From Monarcha castaneiventris obscurior (lineage: Eukaryota > Chordata > Aves > Passeriformes > Monarchidae), in assembly GCA_026261815.1 (NCBI GenBank), contig JAMPIT010000230.1, positions 9,733,001-9,797,000 on the forward strand: a stretch of 64,000 nt of DNA, read 5' to 3'. The notes beneath the pieces are model-generated. The model saw only the letters and a list, made by a program, of their open reading frames with translations, searched no databases and was not told where the DNA came from. The number at the start of each line of letters is the position of its first letter. Position 1 is the stretch's first letter. This document shows positions 1-13,199 of this stretch, piece after piece. The position numbers were made by a program, and so were the translations under genes.

Positions 1-82
1 AGATTTTTATGATAATATGTTTCCTTACTTCCTACTGAAAAGTGCCCGGAGTAACTGTCTTAAATTCATAAACACATACAGC

Positions 83-128
83 CATAGAATCATAGACAGG
101 TTTGGGTTGGAAGAAATCCTTAGGGTCT
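83..128 (-). mobile_element. CR1 LINE 3'-end scrap
   Basis: The plus strand reads ATAGAATCATAGA followed by GGTTTGGGTTGGAAG. This is the reverse complement of the 3' end shared by avian CR1 elements, which finish in repeats of ATTCTATG. Only about 45 bp survive and the following bases diverge, so this is a dead remnant lying on the minus strand. The call rests on a short but characteristic motif. Confidence 0.75.
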
Positions 129-3100
129 GTAGAATTATCCTTTGGACTTCTGTCCACTGAGAATTAAATTCTTATTCCTTAGGGGCTGACTGCAAGGATT
201 CGGGGGTGAGATAGGGTGAAGTAGGTTAATTACTGCAGCTTTACATGTATGTCTGGATTTACTAGACTGTGGCTTTGCTATTCAAAGCAGATCTGCTTCA
301 TCAAGATAACACTCTCAATAAATGCATGGAAGTGTTAAAAAAATATGTAGATGTGGTGCTTAGGGCCATGGTTTAGTGGTGGACTTTGCAGTGTTAAGTT
401 AATGGCTGGATTCAATGTTCTTAGACTTCTTTTCCAACTGAAATGATTCTTTGACTTTATGACCCAGTGTGGCTCAGATGTCTATCCAAAGTCTTAATGA
501 AATCTAATCCCTCAAATGGAAGGAAAATATAACTTGACCACGATTCAGCAATTGTTCAGATGTCTACAGAACTCCCATGAGTAACTCACCTGTCACATAA
601 GCCTTAAGCCAGGGCAGGTTTCCTATCCAGCGAGCATGCACTTACAAGAGTAAGTCTCACTAAAGTCAGTAGGTATTGACCTTCCTGTTGTTATTACCAA
701 GAACTTCTTAGAAATCCACTAATATGCTTTGTTAACTGTGGTATTAGTCTTAACATTTCAACATGTTTTAAATTAAGTGAGTTTAGTGGCACAGAGACAA
801 GAAACAGAAGCTTGCACCTCTGTCATCTCAAGACTGATATAGTACTGGTACCCTGCTATTGTGGCTGTTAACATGTATAAAAAATAGTCAGTTTCAACTC
901 CATTCCTGGTGGATTTACAGCAAAAAATACTAGAAGTTCTTCTTACTCTTTTCAAAAGAAGCAGCGCACAGGACAAAATCAGACTCTAGTGTTACAGTGA
1001 TATTCTCCAATTTGTGACCCTAATGATTTTACCTCTAAACCTAGAAATAAACTGCATAGATTTGAAAATGTTGGAAATATTCTATTATCTAAGAAGAAAA
1101 CTTGGAAACAGTATTTTCAGTGAAAACCATGCAAAAGAATTAATTATTCAGCTTTTAGTAATTTTGGTAATCTTATTTATATTGACACAAAAACTTATGA
1201 TCAAAGGAGATACAGAGCTTCTTCTTCCGTATTTTAGAGCATCTGCTGCAATTCTGATGCTGGGGGGGAGGTTTCAGGAAGTATAAGTGGTGGTATGTCC
1301 AGTCCTGACAAATGAAAGAAACTAGATGGCCTTCTAAAATTAAAGCAGCACCATTGTCACTGAAAACTTTCTGAGTTCTATATGCTTTAGAAAAATATAA
1401 GATGGAAAAGACAAGTTATTCAGGAGTTAGGGTCACCGGCAAATATGGAAAATAATGCCATATATTGACATCAGTCGTAAGTTTCCAGAAATATCCTAGC
1501 ATAGAGAAACTGTCTAGGATAAGGGGTAGAAACAGCACCTGAAGAATATTTTCTTCAGAATAATATTTGAACAAACTCACTGTATAAAACTAAAAAAGGA
1601 CCATTTCTTATAAATAAAGCTAGTAGCTTTGTTTTTTATATTTTAGAATTCATGTGCTAGAATTTAAAATATGAGAGGAAATTTAGAGAAAACCCTTCAA
1701 AAGGCATCTCTGTGAAAGGAATTGCATACTGTTTAATCCTTGTTTATAAAGACTATTACAATTAGTTCAGACTGGGGTGGAAATGAAGGAATGAATTTAG
1801 GAGGGGGGCTTTACAATTAATTTCCCACTGATATAACTACAGCGGCAAGATATAATCAATCTCAATCACATTTTAGATTGTGTCACCACAGGGTATTAAA
1901 GTAGGCCAGCATATGGTTAACGTTTGTCTGCATTAATAAAATATCCACAAAACCTTCCAAAATTTCATGGACCGTCAGTCACATCAAACTTAGCTAAAGC
2001 TTTCATGACAAATTTATAATGTGGGACAAATGAGTTGTAAATTGTACATGTTTTGAGTAGTCGTGTAAAAATGAGAAACAGAAATGAAAGTTTCAGTGGT
2101 TGCAGGCCAAATTCTGAACGGACTCCTGAGAACCAAATTCCATCCAAGAAGGCCTTTGGTGGCATTAGTTGAAAGGTTGATATTATATTAGAGATAGCTG
2201 TGAGTGTTGAAGTTTATAACCAAAGAAAAGATAGGGTGAAGAAATCCTAGTGTCCTAGTAGGAAGTTAGTCATTGAATCCAAGTATACTGGAAGACATTC
2301 AATTCAAACCTCTCAAGTGCAATTCAAAATGTGAAATTCGAACCTCTCAGACAATGACAGTCTTGCTACGAGCATCTGGCTTTAAAGTCAAGAGAATGTG
2401 GCCCTCCTGTCAAAATCTAATTTACACCCACAGCCATCCTGTCATTCTTAGGGGCTTTTGAGACATTTTAAAAGTAATGGAATTAGCATGATCCAAAGAA
2501 AATAATCTCCACCCTTTCTTCATAACAAGTACAGATAATTTTTCTGTGCATGTGTGCTATATTTGTTAACATCTCTGCTCTTAGCAAAAAACCTTCAACA
2601 GTTCTACCCACAGTATCTTTAACCTGAAAAATGTAAAGAGCACATTCAAGGGGTTTCCTGCTGTCAGGTACTGTGTTACTTGCATGAAAGGATCGACACA
2701 ATAGCACCTGAAAATAAGATGTCACACAAAGCAAATATAACCGCCAGGCACCGCAGGGCAAGTGGAGCCCTCAGTTCTCAAAGTAGCTCTTACTCATAAA
2801 TTACCATTGCCAAATGTCTGCACACTCCTCGGGTTTCTGGCTGTTGTCAGTAGAAGTGTGGATAACTCAGGGATAAATTCAGTATTGTTTGGCTCAATAC
2901 TTTGAAGCATTTGCTTCCAAAGTATTAAAACATATCTCCCAAGGCTGAAATAGCTACATCAATTCAAATAAGATTTACAGTGTAGGTCAGTTGGAGCTGG
3001 GACGTGTCAAAATCAGATGCCAAGATTAGTTCATTTGGAGAATAAAAAAGCTGTTACGCTCCTTCAACCAAATCTTTCCACAAAAAGTGTCAGCCCTCAC

Positions 3101-6100
3101 TCACAAAAAGAAAAAAGGATGAACCAAAAGAAAATCCACATAAGAAAATGAAATGCATTTTAGGGACAGGCAGCAAGGAGAAGGCATAATTAAAAAAAAA
3201 TACTAATGAGGGCTCATCCAAGGATTTGTAAAGAAGAAATGTATTTCACCTGAAGACTTTTCTTTATAGTTTGAGTGATAAAATTTTGGATTCAAATACA
3301 TCAATGATGCCAGGATCTAAGAAGGATATTGAAGAGACTTTAATATATTTAATCAACTGTTGCATCTCACATCAAAACTGGATTTTTCTATTTTATTTTT
3401 TCTTTTATGTTTTCTCAGTGCAATTGATTGGATATATAGTATACACAGAATACAAGCACAAGATGGAAAAGAAACAACTTAATTCTCTTCTTCTGTATTC
3501 TCTGTTTCATTTAATATTAATAATAATATAAATAATAGTCTAAAAGTATACTTGTGAGGCCAGCAGAAACCAGTTCAGATTTCATTGGACCCAGTGGTAA
3601 AATGTCCAACCTTCAGGACTTTATTTTAGACAACAGTGAATATGAAAATGTTGTGAGGGGATGGAAGAAAGGAGGAATTAAAGTGAAAGAGCAATAACTG
3701 TATGTTGTTGGGGGGGTTTAAATGGGTTTTAGAAAAACAACCTTTATTTAAACCAATGTCAGTAGAGGCAGAATGCCATTGTGGCACTTAGGAAAACAGG
3801 ATTAAAAACAATAAACTTCTCACAGAGATTGGTTCAGCATGTATTTTCATTCTTGTCAACCAAACTTAAATAAAGGGACTTGATAAGGAAGCATTCATGC
3901 CATATTTATTTTACCCGAGAGACAATATTTTGCAATAATAGGTGTGAAGTGCATTAGGCATGTTAGTATGGGGTTTTCTGCCAAACATAGCTGCACTGGA
4001 GGGAAAACAAGCAAACAAAAGAGTGTCTACAAGTATTCAGAGACAGTTTTAGCAGCTAGAAAGGGGGATTTTGTCCATAAACGTTGGTGTAACCAAGTGA
4101 ATGCCATTCTTTTATTCATATTTGTTACAACCAGAATAATACAGCAAGAGGTGCAAGGGGGGACAAAATTTGCAAAAAAAATATGGTATGTCCTAGTAAA
4201 TGTTTCATGTGCATGAGTACATGGGGGAGGAGATTTCTAACACAAAAGCAAAATGAGAAAATATCTTCTCAAACTAGTGTACCCGTCCTGGCCTGAAATT
4301 AAGTTTGCTGTGTGTTCAGATGACTGAAGAGAAAATAAGTGGTGTTCTTAGTCAAAGACTACAAAGGCAAAGAGAGCAGTCAGTCGTCACCAGTCTATGT
4401 TTGCTGGTGGAGCTGTTTCATTTCTTCATGGTATTCTATAGGCTTTTATAATTTAACTCCTCAATTTTTCTGCAGCTCTTATTTGCATGATGCGTAAGGA
4501 AATATATCAGTTTTATATTCTCTAGTTCTTGCCCCACTTCCCCTGGTTTTCAAGTCTAGCTTTCCTTTTATTTTTTTTTTCCCCATTTATTAAATATTCA
4601 TTTTCCTGGAAGTCCAAACTCAATCAGAATTGAGTGTAGCATTTGCTGTAGCATTTGGTATATTTATTCAGTGTTTGGATGCAACAGGGAACTTTATAGA
4701 AGTAGAGCATGAGTGTGACACACATTTAGTAACTACAGCTGTGATGAAACAATGGCAACATTGTTTCCATGACGGGTATCCAAAAATCTCCAGAGGTATC
4801 TTAATTGGGACATGAAGAGGGGCGCAAAAGGTCCAGCCCAGTAAACTTTCTCTCACCACATCCTGTAAAGGGACACCTGGAGATTACTGGGGCTGAAGAG
4901 GCAGGACTGATACTATTTCCCTTATGCCTTATGTTCTTTGTCATGTGTGGGTATTTATATAGCAACTAAATAGCCTGAGACACTACTACTTTTCACTTTA
5001 GCTCCCTGAATCAGGTCTGACTTATGCAAAGCTTGTAAGCTAAGAAAAGATACTCCCATCTCATCCTTTCTGCATCAATCCTAGTTAAATTCCTGTCCCT
5101 TGTCTTCAGTGATTACTGAGCCTGTGTTTCTGCATTCAGAATAATTATAAACTTTCTTACACGCTAAGTGTTAATTTTCTTTAGCTGAAGCAGTTCAGAG
5201 CAGTCATTGCTTCCCAATGGAATTGCTGCTTCGAAAGAATGTGCCAAATTAAAGATAAACGTTGACTGCAGTTTTCTGTGTTTGTGCTGTCTAATAAATA
5301 ACTCAGTGGTTATGCACCTGCCCTGTCAAAAATTGTATGTTGGAACTCCCTATGGAAAAATCTTCCTGAATATTTCAGCATCTTGATGTACAACTACCCT
5401 TATCTGTCCCACACTATTCCTCTACTGAATAACCCAAGGGATCCTACAGTCTGCCACGCTGATGGTGTGACTACTCCGAAATGTGCACTGCTGGGCTGAG
5501 AAATGTGTCAGCAGAAGCACTCTGGAAGGATAGCCCCATGCTAAATGATTCATTATGATAGAGTCTGTTAGTTGGTGTGAGCTTCTAAGATAAAATTGCT
5601 ACAAAACCCTGCTCCCAGCAGGCTGGAAAGTGAATGCCAAGTCACACTTTATAAAAACAAAGGAACGCTGTCCTGATGCCCACACAGCATCAGTAATCTA
5701 GTCCATTCTAGGTGAGTTTCCTTGTCAAAGTCTGAAACATTTTAAGACAAATAAGAATGCCTGGATTTGTTTGGATTTGAGATTTTCCCCTTTATCAGGC
5801 TCCAAGCAAATTCATTCTATGACTTTATCTCATTCCCTGCTTTCTGCCCTGTGTAGCAAGTTATCACCCAGATATGGAAAAAAAAATAGACCTTTGATTC
5901 TTGTTCCTTAGTGCATTGTCCACAGCTGAAAATCAACTGAGCTGGTTTTATCTCTAAATGAACACTGTTGGGCTCTGGAAGCTTCACAGACCGTGTGTTT
6001 CAGTGGAAGTCAGGCCTTATAGACTGCACTTCTGATTCACTAAGACCTTGTAAGCTGTTCGAGTTTTCAGTACTGGATTCAAAGAAATATCCCTGCAGCA

Positions 6101-9100
6101 AAAGCCAAGAGAAGGAGATGCAGAATTTCAAGCTTACTGCACAGATTATTTATATCAGAGATCTAATCTTTCTCCAGAGCTCTTATATTTAGCAAAAAGA
6201 AAAATCAAGTTACTCCAAATAATAGAAAAATACTTACACTTCTTTTCACTTAAACCAATCCATCTAAGTCAAATGCCTTCTAATCACTATTCCTCCTTTT
6301 TTTTTCCTAAAGACATCATAGTCAAGAATCTGAAGCACAAAATAACTATCTTGTGTGTTGCCATCAAACATATGCCCATGCCCAGCATATATTTGATTAC
6401 AAAATTAAAAACTAAAGAAGTCTGGAGAAGGAAAACGTTGAGGTTCAACCAAGTTTTCTGAACACAGCTGGTACAACAGTAGGTGAAAACTGATGACAGC
6501 CTCATCTGTGGAGACTGCTGGCTGAATGACCTAGAACTGAGATTCATGATCAGGTAACAGAGGATTCAAATGTTATCGACACATTCTTAGCTGGTGGCAA
6601 TTGTGAAAATGTACAATCTAACATGGAAAGAAGGTTGAGTTACCTTTTCATATTTGCTACCACTCTTAGTGTTCAAATGTGGAGTTACAGGCACTCAAAT
6701 GTCACCCACACTCACTGCAAAGCTCCTGGTCTTTGATCCTTCAGCTGCACCCTGATTTCTTGAGAAGTGTTTCAAATAACAAATAGAAAAAGATTAGCAT
6801 AACTTAATGTAACAAATATGGGGAAAAGACAGTTTTGATGCTGTTGAAGTTGGAAGGGCTTTTGCCCACTGGGAATGTGTTAGGTAAAGAGAAAAGGAGA
6901 AATAAAGCTCAAAAGTATCTCCCATCAGTATTCTGCATCTGTGGTAGATGTGTGCAGTGTGACAGCCAACAGTAATGGAATGTAATCACTGACGTGCCAC
7001 GGGAATAATGAATTCTGTCACCTCCCTTGCTGTGCAAGTGCCACAGCTCATTTCTATTCCCTCTGCATTCAGGGGGTATATACCCAGAATCAGCATACAA
7101 TAAGGAAAAAAAATGAATTTGTGCCTCATGTGGCCAGACCAGAAGTTATGTTTGCATCCTGAAAACTCAATTATACAAACAAATTCCATATATTAAAGAT
7201 ATCTTTCTGCTTATGCACTGATAAAAAGTGTTATTTGTAGGTCAGTAAATACACTCCTGAAATTTTGGGGTTATTCCTAAAAATAACATTCAATTTTCAT
7301 TTATGCTTGACGGAAAAGTTATGTCAAAGTATTTCTCAAGATATTTTATATAATTATTGAAATATAAAATGGATGCATAGATATATTTGGACAGAAATTT
7401 GTCTGTAATCTACTGTATTCCAGAAGGAATATATTTAATGAATAGAACTCACAACCCAACATTATGACCTATTTATTTAACATCAAATATATTCTATGAA
7501 AAACGTAATCCAGCTGGATTTCAAGTACAAGTCATATACTTTTCTAAAGAGCCACAAGAGGGAGTAAAGAGTTACCTTAAGAAAATTAAAGTTTATAAAA
7601 ATGTAAACCCTGTATGAGCATGTATCCAGCATGCAGTGAGCAGCAAAGGTACCACAGACAGAAGTGGAAGATGACTCCAGAAACTGTCAGTGCTACCTGG
7701 TTAAGAACATCTCTCACTGCTCTAAGGGGACTTGCAACACCGAGACATATTAATTATTCAGTTGACTTTTCCTTTCTATTCTATTTTTATATAGTGAGAG
7801 AACCAGCATAACTCCACACAGATGTTTTTTATTCAAGTTTAGCAATAGCTTTTAAACGCATCTTTTTGTTTGTCTGTGCAAGGTCAGATTTTATCTGCGT
7901 GTCACATGGAAAAGCTTTTGGTTTGTTTGCACTGAAACATCATCACAAGGCAACCTATGTAAAAGCTTTTTCTACTGAAATCCTGCATTCTTCTGTAGGT
8001 GTTGGAATGGTCTGTGGCTTCTGGTGTGCAGTTATGAAAAGTTGCTGTCTGGTACTGCTGCTCTGAACTCCCACCCTGTCTTCACTGGATGTTGTCCTGA
8101 TCTCAGCCAGGGATGGGCAATATAGATTTACTTTCCAATGCAGATCCACTTTGGTTGAAATTTACCTTTAATATAAGATATGAATGAAAAGGTAACTGAT
8201 AAAGTGAAATGTGTATGAAGTGTCTTTTAGATAATTATTCTCCATTTCAAATTTATTCCCTCTACATTTATTATTTGATATGTAGTATAAATATGATTGA
8301 GGATTGTTTCAGTCTTGGTGCAGTCCTGAATGCAATCTCTCTTTTCTGTGCATTTGCTTGTGCATTAAAAGGGTTGTTCTGCCTTTGTTCACAATCACGT
8401 CTGAAATAAGTTCTTCCATGACAGTTAGGAAAATAGGCTAAACTGTTTCCCTGGTGGAACTGCTAAATCTCTACGGATGAAACAGCTGTTCTTAGAGCAA
8501 TTGTTACTCCTGGATCAGCACCTCTCAAGTCCTGATGACATTTCTGCAGGCTATGTAATATTTTTTTCTGCTGACTCTGTCTGGGAGCCCAGCTGTGAAC
8601 GCGTGAGAGAAAGCAATGCTATTGTGTTTCTACTTCCTCCTCATCAACAAGCAAGAGCTGTGTCAGACCCCACTGGTATGCTGCAGTCTGGGAAGGAAAT
8701 CAAATTTTCAGCACCAAGGTTTCCTAAGGTGATTATGCAAAGCTTGGCTAAGACTACTCAGGAAAGGGGGAAAAAAAATGTATGACTGTGTAGAAGCAGC
8801 AGATGATTATCATTAATTGAATGCATGTATTTGGCAACAAGGAAAGATAGTACATACTGTGCTCTGACATACCAGATGGCTTCCCAGAGAGACTCCTCTG
8901 AACATACTAATATGTTGGGAACACCAGACTAAGCAAACACAGAAACATTTTCTTGAGATTTATTGAAATCTAAATATCCTCATATTAAATTTCTCAGCTC
9001 TCTAATCTTGTCTTCAACTCTGTTAAGTCCTAAAAATGCTTTTTTAGCATGTGTGTTTCCTAAAGGTGCCCTATCCTTGCAGCCTGAAGCATTCAGGCTA

Positions 9101-10269
9101 CCTGCAAGAGTGGTAGTGAGAAGAGGCTGGAAATCAGCCCAGAAAAGAAGCAGGTAGATTGCACCAGTGAGTGTGTTTAAACTGTGGCCAATTCAGTACA
9201 AAAAGTGTCACCTAAACAACAGGTTTATTAGGCTCACTGGGGATTTTTCTAAGATGAGTAACATGGACCTATCTTGGCAAAAAAAGTGACCAGGATTAGT
9301 TTTCTCCAACACAAAATGTCTTTCTTTGGGAAGTATTAACAGGTCACAGGGTGACAAGGTAGTTTACTGAGAGACTTGAGTGCTCGAGGAGGTGGCAAAG
9401 ACCTGTGATTTCTCCTCAGCATGCAGAGCAGTATGCTCAAGTGAGAAAATTGGTGACTGGTGGGATGGCGTCTGTTTTTCTCTCTGTCCTGCAAAGATGA
9501 TCTTGGTTTACAGCGTAGGACCATTGCACTGCAGCCAACTCATAGTGTCCATCATCTGAGATTAAAAAGGAATCAGATTCACATGTCACAGACTGGAACC
9601 ACTCCTAGTCAGTGGACAAACCTGAAGATGCTGTTGTGAGAGTTAATGAACTCTCTTGGAGAAGCTCTTGAAACACTTAGCAGAATGCCTTTCAAGAGAG
9701 ACATAAATTTGTACAGGCCTGTCTTGATAAAGCCTGAGGGTAGACTGTCTCTTTTACATTTTGTTTCTCGCCTATAAAATGTGTAATATTTTTCTTTGTC
9801 CTAATTGCTTTAATTGGTAGAGAGAAAATAATCTGAAGTGACAAACTGCATTTTTAGTGCTCCCAAGCTTGGCCATTCCTGCTGTTCCTCAGACACCTAC
9901 ATCTCCATGTCAATGCTAAAGTTTTGGGCCTTACCCCTCTATGGATATCCGTGCATTTACAGACAACAGGATGGCTTTCAAAGCCCATTTCCTATTCTTT
10001 GTGCCTTAATTCTAAAGTACTTAAAATTGTTTATGGAAGAGAGGACTGCCCAGGGAAAAGTTCAGATGAAGTTTTACTTGAGTTATCTAAAAGTTCACTT
10101 CTCATGTGTGCTAGATTTAACAGAAATATCCCCAGATGTAACTTTGCATCATTCTCTATATTTGACTATAGGAGAGCTATAGGCTTTAGAGCTTCAGCTC
10201 TGTTATTACATAAGAAATATTTTGGAAAGACAGAATGTCCCACTCTAAATGCACGATCAATAGACATAA
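129..10269. other. Intergenic or intronic stretch, no gene seen
   Basis: I see no supported gene here. Open frames up to about 117 codons (for example 9838-10277) occur in overlapping frames, have no recognisable domain, and look like chance. Consensus-like splice donors occur singly, on the minus strand near 594 (ACAG|GTGAGT) and on the plus strand near 5710 (CTAG|GTGAGT), but I could not pair either with a convincing exon. No tandem array or strong palindrome was noticed. Confidence 0.6.
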
Positions 10270-10803
10270 AATCATAGAATCATAAAATTATTTAATTGGA
10301 AGGGACCTTTTAAAGGCCCTCTAGTCCAACTTCTCTGCCATGGGCAGGGACATCTTCAACTAGGTCAGGTTGCTCAGAGCCCCATGCAATCTGACCATGA
10401 ATGTTTCCAGGGATGAAACATCCACAGCTTCTCTGGGCAACTTGTTCCAGTGTTTTATCACCCACATGGTAAAAAACTTCTTTTATCTGATCTAACCCTT
10501 CCCTCTTTCCATTTAAAACCATTTCCCCTTGTCCAGTCACCACATGACCTTATAAAAAGTCCCTCTCCATCTTTCCTAAAGGTAGTGGAAGATGCTATAA
10601 GATCCTTCTGGATCCTTCTCTTGTCCAGGCTGTACAATCTCCAATTCTCTCAGTCTTTCCCCACAAGAGAAGTGCTCTGTCCGTCTTTGTGGTGCTCCTC
10701 TGGACTGTCTCCAGCAGGTTAATATCCTTCCTGTACTGAGGACCCCAGAGCTGGACTGAGCACTCCAGGTGAGGTCTCCTGAGAGAAGAGAGGAAAAGGC
10801 CAT
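10270..10803 (-). mobile_element. CR1 LINE, 5'-truncated 3' end
   Basis: On the plus strand this begins with ATCATAGAATCATA and GGAAGGGACC, then passes through the hallmark CR1 stretches: CCATGGGCAGGGACATC, CTCTGGGCAACTTGTTCCAG, GTCCAGGCT, and CCAGAGCTGGACTGAGCACT. The element therefore lies on the minus strand with its 3' end at 10270. About 530 bp are present, against several kilobases for a full-length CR1, so the copy is 5'-truncated in the usual way. What remains of the reverse-transcriptase C-terminal coding region is broken by stops and frameshifts, so it is inactive. The 5' limit near 10800 is approximate. Confidence 0.95.
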
Positions 10804-13040
10804 CTTCTTATAGACTGAGGAAGAAAGGATAATTTTTTTCATATGATCAGTCAGAAAAAAATGACTTTAAAAAACTTGTGAAGATCATAATTCTAGGGTT
10901 TACCATGTAGGCAATCAGGTTAGATTAAGTAGAAATTTTGCATATTGCACCATTTTTTGCAGACAATCTACTTACATGTTTCCTGTTGTACAATCAGAAA
11001 TAAAAACTAGGAAAAAGTGAATGCATATATTCAATAAATTAAGTTCCAAGATAAGCACTGTAAAAGAGTACCTTCTAGTTTTGTTGTATTGGGTTTGCTG
11101 TTGAAATTTGCTAGTACTCTAAGTAGAACTGACTGTAATAATTTTGATTTAGTTTTTCACTCAGTCAGTGCCTGCAGATTTAAATACAGTGCTTGGAGTA
11201 CTGTCTTTTAAAAGACATCCTATGTTTTTGTAGTTCTGTCCTGTATATGTGATAAAAAATCACAAAATCCTGGGATTTTTCACAAACTTTTAATCTCCTT
11301 TAATAGTGTCTAAAATGGAGGGAGAGAGCGTAAAAGGAATTTTAGGAAATTTCCTAGGTAAGAGTCTCTAAGAGACACAAAAGGGGCCTAATATGCTCAG
11401 CACCACCTAGTCCCTAGTTTATTTTGCATGGAGGGCGTGTTGGGACATAAAGAGTGTCATGAATTCTTATGTGTTTTTCACAAGTGCAAGGGATTACATA
11501 GAAGTATATTGAGTTAGGGCTAACAAGGCCTTTTGCTGTGATAAGACTGAGAGGTTGAAAATACAGTAAAGAGAAGAATAATTTGAATGCTTTTAGAAAT
11601 AAGGCTAGGCCAATATGATTAATACCAGGTATTCCTTGCAAAAATTTCCACTGGGGACTTTGAGTCTCTGTGAGAAAAAAATAAAAATGTACAGTCTGAT
11701 CCAAAAGCAAAATTATTTTTCATTGAAGCTGAAATGAGAAAAACACTGTCAGGTACACAGGAGAAGGGAACAAATCTTAAAACCTCATAAGCTAAGAAAA
11801 AATCTAGTTGCCAAATTTTGCTCAGCCTCTGTCTTCAGCTTCTGTAGAATGTGAAGGATCTTTTTATCACTTATGTTTGATGAGTATACTAACTTCTGAT
11901 TTTAATTCTAAGCCAGCCTTATGAAGCAAAATATCCTCAAATTTTTACCTTGCCTGCATACTTCTTTGTGGTATGATGTAGAACTACTACATCAAAGTAC
12001 TTAAAACTCTGCCAAGATAGTTACAACCCAACTGTTACAGGGAATTAACTGTATTGATTAGGGAATTATTTTTCTCAGTAAATAGCACAGGAAACAACTC
12101 TATAAACTGCCAGTAGTGCTCAATGTTTATTGAAACGTTCCCAGTGTAATCCCTCTGAATCAGCAGCTGTGACCATGCCCAAATGCTGAGGGGAAAAGCA
12201 GTGATAATCTACTACTGGGAAGGACTGCTCATCTCTTAACCTTTAGATTTCAAACATGATTCATCATAATTTGCCATAAATATGCATATTGCTCCCTGCC
12301 ACTGGCTCCTGGCCACAAGGTTTAATCCTGTTGTAGGGAGAAGCAGGCAAGATAGAAAAATCTGCTATATGCACAATACATTTATTTCCTTGTAGCATAA
12401 ACTTTGCCAAATTTAAAGGGCGCTGGAGAAATGTTTGTACTATGCAAGTGCAAAAGGTGACCAACAGATATTTGTCCACAAAACTTCTTCAGAAGTACCC
12501 AGTGTAAGCAGGGCTTGTTCTGCTTCTACCACAGAAACTGGCTGCCTTTGCCCAGAAAGTTTTAACTCAGCTGGCCTCTACGACAGATTCCTCTTGCTCT
12601 TGAAGTTACTTAATAGCTCTCATGTAAATAAGGAATGTTGTCTGAGAAAGTAGTCACAGTAATAGTGGGGAAAAAATATTGTTTAGTAAATCCTCCACCT
12701 TAATTTAGAATCTGTGTGATAATGGTGACAAACAGAGACTTTTTTGGTGGAGGTAAAACAGTGGTGTCTATATAAAATGTTGTTAAAAAAAAAAAAAGTA
12801 AAGTACTTTTTGCCGTTAATAATTGATGCAATTACTTGTCAGAGTCTCATGTTCTCTTTAGCTATTTCTAAAAAAATTACAGGTTATATTTTGAGCTTAT
12901 TTCTTCACAGTACGTAAGAGCGTAGTATCTGAAACACACAATTTTACAGGGACTGTTGAAATTACCTGTGGAGAAAAGCACAGTTTTCTTGAGAGAATCG
13001 CATTTCAAAGCGCGTTCATAAAGTGGAATCAAGCGTTCTG
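10804..13040. other. No gene seen
   Basis: This is AT-rich sequence with scattered short open frames and no recognisable coding, RNA or repeat feature. A donor-like CCTAG|GTAAGA on the plus strand near 11356 and GGCAAG|GTAAAA on the minus strand near 11948 stand alone. A 12-13 bp A run lies near 12785. Confidence 0.6.
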
Positions 13041-13044
13041 CTAA

Positions 13045-13080
13045 ACACACACACACCAAAAAAAAAAAAAAGAAAAAAGA
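13045..13080. repeat. (CA)n then A-rich simple repeat
   Basis: A short ACACACACAC run is followed by an A-rich tract of about 30 bp broken by single G residues, ending directly beside the CpG islet. It may be ordinary simple sequence or the decayed tail of a retroposed element. It also creates the poly-Phe run in a spurious minus-strand open frame. Confidence 0.85.
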
Positions 13081-13100
13081 AGACTTGGTATCGCGCGGCG

Positions 13101-13116
13101 CCACAAGATGGCGCTA
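13101..13116 (+). promoter_or_regulatory. CTCF-like motif overlapping a YY1 core
   Basis: CCACAAGATGGCGCTA matches the vertebrate CTCF core (CCASYAGRKGGCRSY) at all but one position, an A where C or T is usual. The embedded AAGATGGCG is also the YY1 promoter motif. Either factor could bind; the sequence alone cannot decide. Confidence 0.55.
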
Positions 13117-13154
13117 AACACCCGCTGATAGCGCCAGGCGCGCGCCAAGCGGTG

Positions 13155-13162
13155 TGACGTCA
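13155..13162. promoter_or_regulatory. Palindromic CRE (CREB/ATF site) 1
   Basis: A perfect TGACGTCA palindrome, the full cAMP-response element bound by CREB/ATF family dimers. It lies 21 bp, start to start, from an identical site. Confidence 0.7.
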
Positions 13163-13175
13163 TCTGCCGGAGCGC

Positions 13176-13183
13176 TGACGTCA
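13176..13183. promoter_or_regulatory. Palindromic CRE (CREB/ATF site) 2
   Basis: A second perfect TGACGTCA. The 21-bp offset from the first is two helical turns, so both sites face the same side of the DNA. Confidence 0.7.
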
Positions 13184-13199
13184 CATGAAACATTCCTTT

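Larger units (their letters stand above)
13091..13187. promoter_or_regulatory. Isolated CpG islet with CTCF/YY1-like and paired CRE motifs
   Basis: About 100 bp is abruptly GC-rich and dense in CpG (roughly 15 CpG dinucleotides) in otherwise CpG-poor DNA. It contains a CTCF-like site (13101-13116) that also includes the YY1-type core AAGATGGCG, the palindrome GGCGCGCGCC, and two perfect TGACGTCA sites. There is no TATA box. Such clusters are typical of CpG promoters of housekeeping or noncoding transcripts, or of boundary elements. Possible first-exon donors lie near 12966 on the minus strand (CCACAG|GTAAT). No coding first exon is recognisable, so the transcript, if any, is unknown. Confidence 0.6.

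Noticed and set aside
10310..10842. Open frames within the CR1 element
   Set aside because: They are decayed antisense or out-of-phase readings of a 5'-truncated LINE, not a host gene.
12877..13104. 75-codon minus-strand frame starting in the CpG islet
   Set aside because: It has no ATG start (it opens at GTG) and its poly-Phe run comes from the adjacent A-rich simple repeat.
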